NCBI GenBank assembly: GCA_903918155.1
Contig: CAIXDD010000039.1
Location: 1-8,453 of the forward strand
Length of the DNA: 8,453 nt
Reading direction: 5' to 3'
DNA from: an uncultured Hyphomicrobiales bacterium
Lineage (GTDB): Bacteria; Pseudomonadota; Alphaproteobacteria; Rhizobiales; Beijerinckiaceae
Shown piece by piece: positions 6,141 to 8,453 of this stretch. The stretch's first letter is position 1; each line of letters begins with the position of its first letter. The position numbers were made by a program, and so were the translations under genes. The notes under the pieces are model-generated. The model made no database searches and was not told the origin of the DNA. It saw only the letters and a list, made by a program, of their open reading frames with translations.

Positions 6141-6161
6141 CCGCGCACGCAGAAGGCGCGG
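6141..6161 (+). other. Possible intercistronic stem-loop between bicupin and TctC genes
   Basis: CCGCGC (6141-6146) and GCGCGG (6156-6161) are exact complements with a 9-base loop, ending 20 bases before the next ATG. No T-tract follows, so it is not a standard terminator. It could stabilise or partly attenuate the transcript, or be chance in GC-rich DNA. Confidence 0.25.
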
Positions 6162-6181
6162 CCACCAAGAGAGGAAGACCC

Positions 6182-7174
6182 ATGTGGAGGACATGCGTAG
6201 CGGCTTTCTGCCTTGCGGTCGCAGCGCCGACGCTCGCCGCAGCCCAGCAGGGGCCAGCCGAATTCTATGCGGGCAAGCAGGTGAAAATGATCTGCAGCTC
6301 CGACGCGGGCGGCGGCTACGACATCTATTCGCGCCTCTTCGCGCGCCATCTGGCGAAGCACCTGCCGGGCAAGCCCCTTGTGATCCCGCTGAACATGCCC
6401 GGCGCCGCCGGCGTGACGGCCGCGAGCTATTTCGCAAACAACGCCGCGCGCAACGGCACCGAGCTTTTGATGGTGGTGCAGACGGCGCCGATGGTTCAGG
6501 TGACGGGCAAGGCGCGCTTCGATCTCGCCGCGTTCCATTGGATCGGCAATATGGGTGAATCCGCGAATGTGTTCGTGGCCTCCCGCGCGTCCGGCATCCG
6601 CTCGATCGAGGACGTGATGACGGCGGAGCTTGTCGTCGGCTCCACCTCGCCCAACGCCATCGGCGGCATCCTTCCCGAGGTCACCAACCGAATTCTCGGC
6701 ACGCGGTTCAAAATCATTCATGGATATAAATCCGGCGAGGCGATCGAAATCGCGATGCAGCGCGGCGAAGTGAGCGGGCGCGCAGGCGCGAGCTGGTCGG
6801 CGATGAAGGCGCTGCGCGGATCGAGCCTGCGTTCAGAAGAGATCAACGTCCTCCTGCAGGCCGGCAATCGCAAGGAACCGGATCTGATGGACGTTCCGCT
6901 TCTGACCGATCTCGCGCGCAATGACGGCGAGCGGGCGGCGCTGGCTTTCTATTCAGGCATGACGAGTCTGGCGCGCGCCATCGCCACCACTCCTGACACG
7001 CCGCCCGACCGTGTGGCGGCGCTGCGCGGAGCGTTTGACCTGGCGCTCGCCGATCCCGACCTGCAAGCCGACGCGCAAAAAAGCAATCTCGAACTGCGGC
7101 CTCTGCCGGGCCATGCGGTGCAGGCTCTTGTCGAACGCATGGTGCGCATCGACCGATCCGTGATCCTTCCCTGA
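6182..7174 (+). CDS. TctC/Bug-family extracytoplasmic solute-binding protein (second of four)
   Basis: This 330-residue protein belongs to the TctC receptor family. The signal peptide is MWRTCVAAFCLAVAAPTLAA with cleavage expected around residues 20-22; the two cysteines do not form a lipobox. The family opening is FYAGKQVKMICSSDAGGGYD (residues 28-47), followed by HLPGKPLVIPLNMPGAAGVTAASYF. The aspartate of the GGGxD loop, which holds the ligand carboxylate in known Bug proteins, is present. A GAGGA site (6171-6175) lies 6 bases before the ATG. It is the last gene of the plus-strand arm, 49 bases after the bicupin, and probably supplies or senses that enzyme's substrate. It diverges clearly from the other TctC proteins here and lacks the SHEDV...KRQGLD tail, so it is not a recent copy. 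No TctA/TctB partner is in view. Confidence 0.92.
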   Translation: MWRTCVAAFCLAVAAPTLAAAQQGPAEFYAGKQVKMICSSDAGGGYDIYSRLFARHLAKHLPGKPLVIPLNMPGAAGVTAASYFANNAARNGTELLMVVQTAPMVQVTGKARFDLAAFHWIGNMGESANVFVASRASGIRSIEDVMTAELVVGSTSPNAIGGILPEVTNRILGTRFKIIHGYKSGEAIEIAMQRGEVSGRAGASWSAMKALRGSSLRSEEINVLLQAGNRKEPDLMDVPLLTDLARNDGERAALAFYSGMTSLARAIATTPDTPPDRVAALRGAFDLALADPDLQADAQKSNLELRPLPGHAVQALVERMVRIDRSVILP

Positions 7175-7226
7175 CAAGACGGGTCGTCAAGGGCGTCCGG
7201 CGCGCCCCGCCAGCCCGTGCGGTGGA
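7175..7226. terminator. Short convergent intergenic region with a weak hairpin
   Basis: This 52-base gap separates the convergent ends of two TctC genes. GGGCG (7191-7195) and CGCCC (7203-7207) can pair around a 7-base loop, but no T-tract follows on either strand. A bidirectional terminator would be expected here; the sequence gives only weak support. Confidence 0.25.
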
Positions 7227-8306
7227 CTATTTCGGCGCGCCTGAATTTTGGCCGCGCGCAATATAGGTCTTGATGAACTCGATCGTTTGCGGCGACACGC
7301 TCGTCATGCGCTCGATCTTGTCCTGAACCTCCGCGCCGGCTTCATATTCAGGCACAAAGCCGAAGGCCTTCGTGCCTGTCTCGACGAATTCGCGATTCGT
7401 GTTGAGCGCCGTCACAGCCGCTTTCAACATATCCACATGCGCCTTGGAGACGCCGGGCGGGAAAGCGACGATCCTTTGGAGCATCGTATTGGAGGCGAGC
7501 AGCGCAAGATACGCCTCCCAGAGCGGCCCCGCCGGCGCCTTGCCCATGGTTTTCTCATAAAATTCATGGAACGGCGGCAGGTCCATGTCGCGATTGCCCT
7601 TCGGCGTGAACAAATTCGCGCCGTCATATCCCGTGTCCACATAGATCGGGAGCACCTGGCCTGCCTGCACCATCGGCGCGATGGAGGTGTTATAGGTGGC
7701 GCGCCCGTCGGACAACATGCTTATCTCGCCGCTTTCGAATGCGAGGCGTAAAGGACCTGCGCCCGAATAGCCCGTGATGTAACCATGCTTGACGCCGAGC
7801 ATCTCCAGCGTCAGCCGCATGGTGAGATCCTTGCTGGATCCTGCGCTCAGCCCCCCGACGAAAACGTTCTGCGCCTTGACGATGTCGGCGGACGTCGTCA
7901 AACCCGGCTTGAGATCGCGCCGCGCATAATAGATCGTCGCGCCTTCGATATAGGCGATCATGCGGAAGTCGGCGAAGCGCGTCTGGAACAATTCAGGCTC
8001 GAAAGCGGCCCTCGCGCCGACGCCCGTGAGATAACCCATCGTCAGGCCGTCCGGCGCAGAGCGGCCGACGTGATTCGCGCCCGACAGCCCTCCGCCGCCC
8101 GCGATGTTTTGCGCAAGGACCTGCGGATTACCGGGAATGACGGAACCGATGAACCGCGCGAAAAGCCGCGCCTCGGTGTCGGCGGCGCCGCCGGGCGCGA
8201 AGTTCACGATCACCCGCAAGGTCTTTCCCGCGTATAGGGAAGCGTCCGCCAAGGCCGGCTGCGCGATGAAGAAAAGCGACGCGAGCGACGAGACAAGCCT
8301 GTTCAT
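7227..8306 (-). CDS. TctC/Bug-family extracytoplasmic solute-binding protein (third of four)
   Basis: This 359-residue protein belongs to the TctC receptor family. The signal peptide is MNRLVSSLASLFFIAQPALA with cleavage expected at ALA-DAS (residue 20). The family opening is LYAGKTLRVIVNFAPGGAAD (residues 24-43), followed by SVIPGNPQVLAQNIAGGGGLSGANHV. Here the loop reads PGGAAD rather than PGGGxD; the aspartate is kept. Later segments include GYSGAGPLRLAFESGEISML and AFPPGVSKAHVDMLKAA. The start at 8306 is preceded by AAGGGAG (8325-8319) at a rather long 12-base spacing; no better in-frame start exists. It lies 27 bases after another TctC gene on the same strand, so the two are probably co-transcribed from a promoter beyond the right edge. 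It is convergent with, and may be separate from, the LysR-controlled block. Confidence 0.93.
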   Translation of the reverse strand: MNRLVSSLASLFFIAQPALADASLYAGKTLRVIVNFAPGGAADTEARLFARFIGSVIPGNPQVLAQNIAGGGGLSGANHVGRSAPDGLTMGYLTGVGARAAFEPELFQTRFADFRMIAYIEGATIYYARRDLKPGLTTSADIVKAQNVFVGGLSAGSSKDLTMRLTLEMLGVKHGYITGYSGAGPLRLAFESGEISMLSDGRATYNTSIAPMVQAGQVLPIYVDTGYDGANLFTPKGNRDMDLPPFHEFYEKTMGKAPAGPLWEAYLALLASNTMLQRIVAFPPGVSKAHVDMLKAAVTALNTNREFVETGTKAFGFVPEYEAGAEVQDKIERMTSVSPQTIEFIKTYIARGQNSGAPK

Positions 8307-8333
8307 CTTCTGTTTAAACTCCCTTGGGCCGTA

Positions 8334-8453
8334 TCATTCTTTGACGTCCAGACCCTGACGCTTCAGCATCTCTTCCAAATAGCGCAACGCCTCGTCGGGA
8401 GTCGTCGCGACGGTCTCTATGAGCGCGCGCACGTCCTCGTGGCTCTGCGGCTC
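8334..8453 (-). CDS. TctC/Bug-family binding protein, C-terminal 39 residues only (fourth)
   Basis: Only the C-terminus is in the window; the gene runs in from the right edge. The 39 residues include SHEDVRALIETVATTPDEAL and EEMLKRQGLDVKE, followed by TGA (8336-8334). They align residue for residue with the tail of the first TctC protein here, sharing SHEDV and the KRQGLD/RKQGLD ending. This identifies the gene as a member of the same TctC subgroup. It is followed 27 bases later by the third TctC gene. The assignment rests on the tail alone, so the rest of the gene is inferred. Confidence 0.75.
   Translation of the reverse strand, partial: EPQSHEDVRALIETVATTPDEALRYLEEMLKRQGLDVKE

Noticed and set aside
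6026..6721. A 231-codon minus-strand open frame opposite the second bicupin and second TctC genes
   Set aside because: It spans the junction of two supported plus-strand genes and has a composition typical of antisense GC-rich frames.

Overview
The window is a GC-rich, densely coding bacterial segment that looks chromosomal and alphaproteobacterial. Orphan TctC/Bug-type binding proteins, a phthalate-dioxygenase-like Rieske protein and gentisate-dioxygenase-like bicupins packed together are typical of Hyphomicrobiales such as Bradyrhizobium-like or Beijerinckiaceae-like genomes. That assignment is an inference from gene content and codon bias. I see no tRNA, rRNA, insertion sequence, CRISPR array or integrase.

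Layout. (a) Minus strand, 3874 down to 1: a probable operon of four genes. In transcription order they are a Rieske oxygenase alpha subunit (3874-2705), a TctC-family binding protein (2600-1536), a gentisate 1,2-dioxygenase-like bicupin (1532-480), and an NMT1/THI5-like protein (465 to beyond the left edge). The last three are packed with gaps of 3 and 14 bases. (b) 3875-3984: a 110-base divergent control region with a perfect 6-base inverted repeat and two further short palindromes. (c) Plus strand, 3985-7174: a LysR-type regulator, a second bicupin whose metal site lies in the opposite cupin half from the first, and a second TctC protein. (d) Minus strand, 8453 down to 7227: the last 39 residues of a fourth TctC protein (cut by the right edge) followed by a third TctC gene. 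This pair converges on block (c).

How it may work together (inference): the LysR protein senses an aromatic acid and controls both arms. TctC and NMT1-like proteins bind the substrate, the Rieske enzyme hydroxylates it, and the gentisate-dioxygenase-like bicupin opens a ring. The second bicupin would perform a further dioxygenase or isomerase step. The oxygenase reductase, the ring-fission hydrolase and every membrane transport subunit are absent from the window.

The most notable regulatory signal is a 14-base block, TTT(G/T)GGAATTGGAC. It occurs 66 bases upstream of the Rieske start codon and, in the same orientation relative to the gene, 58 bases upstream of the second bicupin start codon. 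It is a good candidate for a shared operator or promoter element uniting the two arms. The most notable protein signal is the pair of bicupins with complementary degenerate halves.
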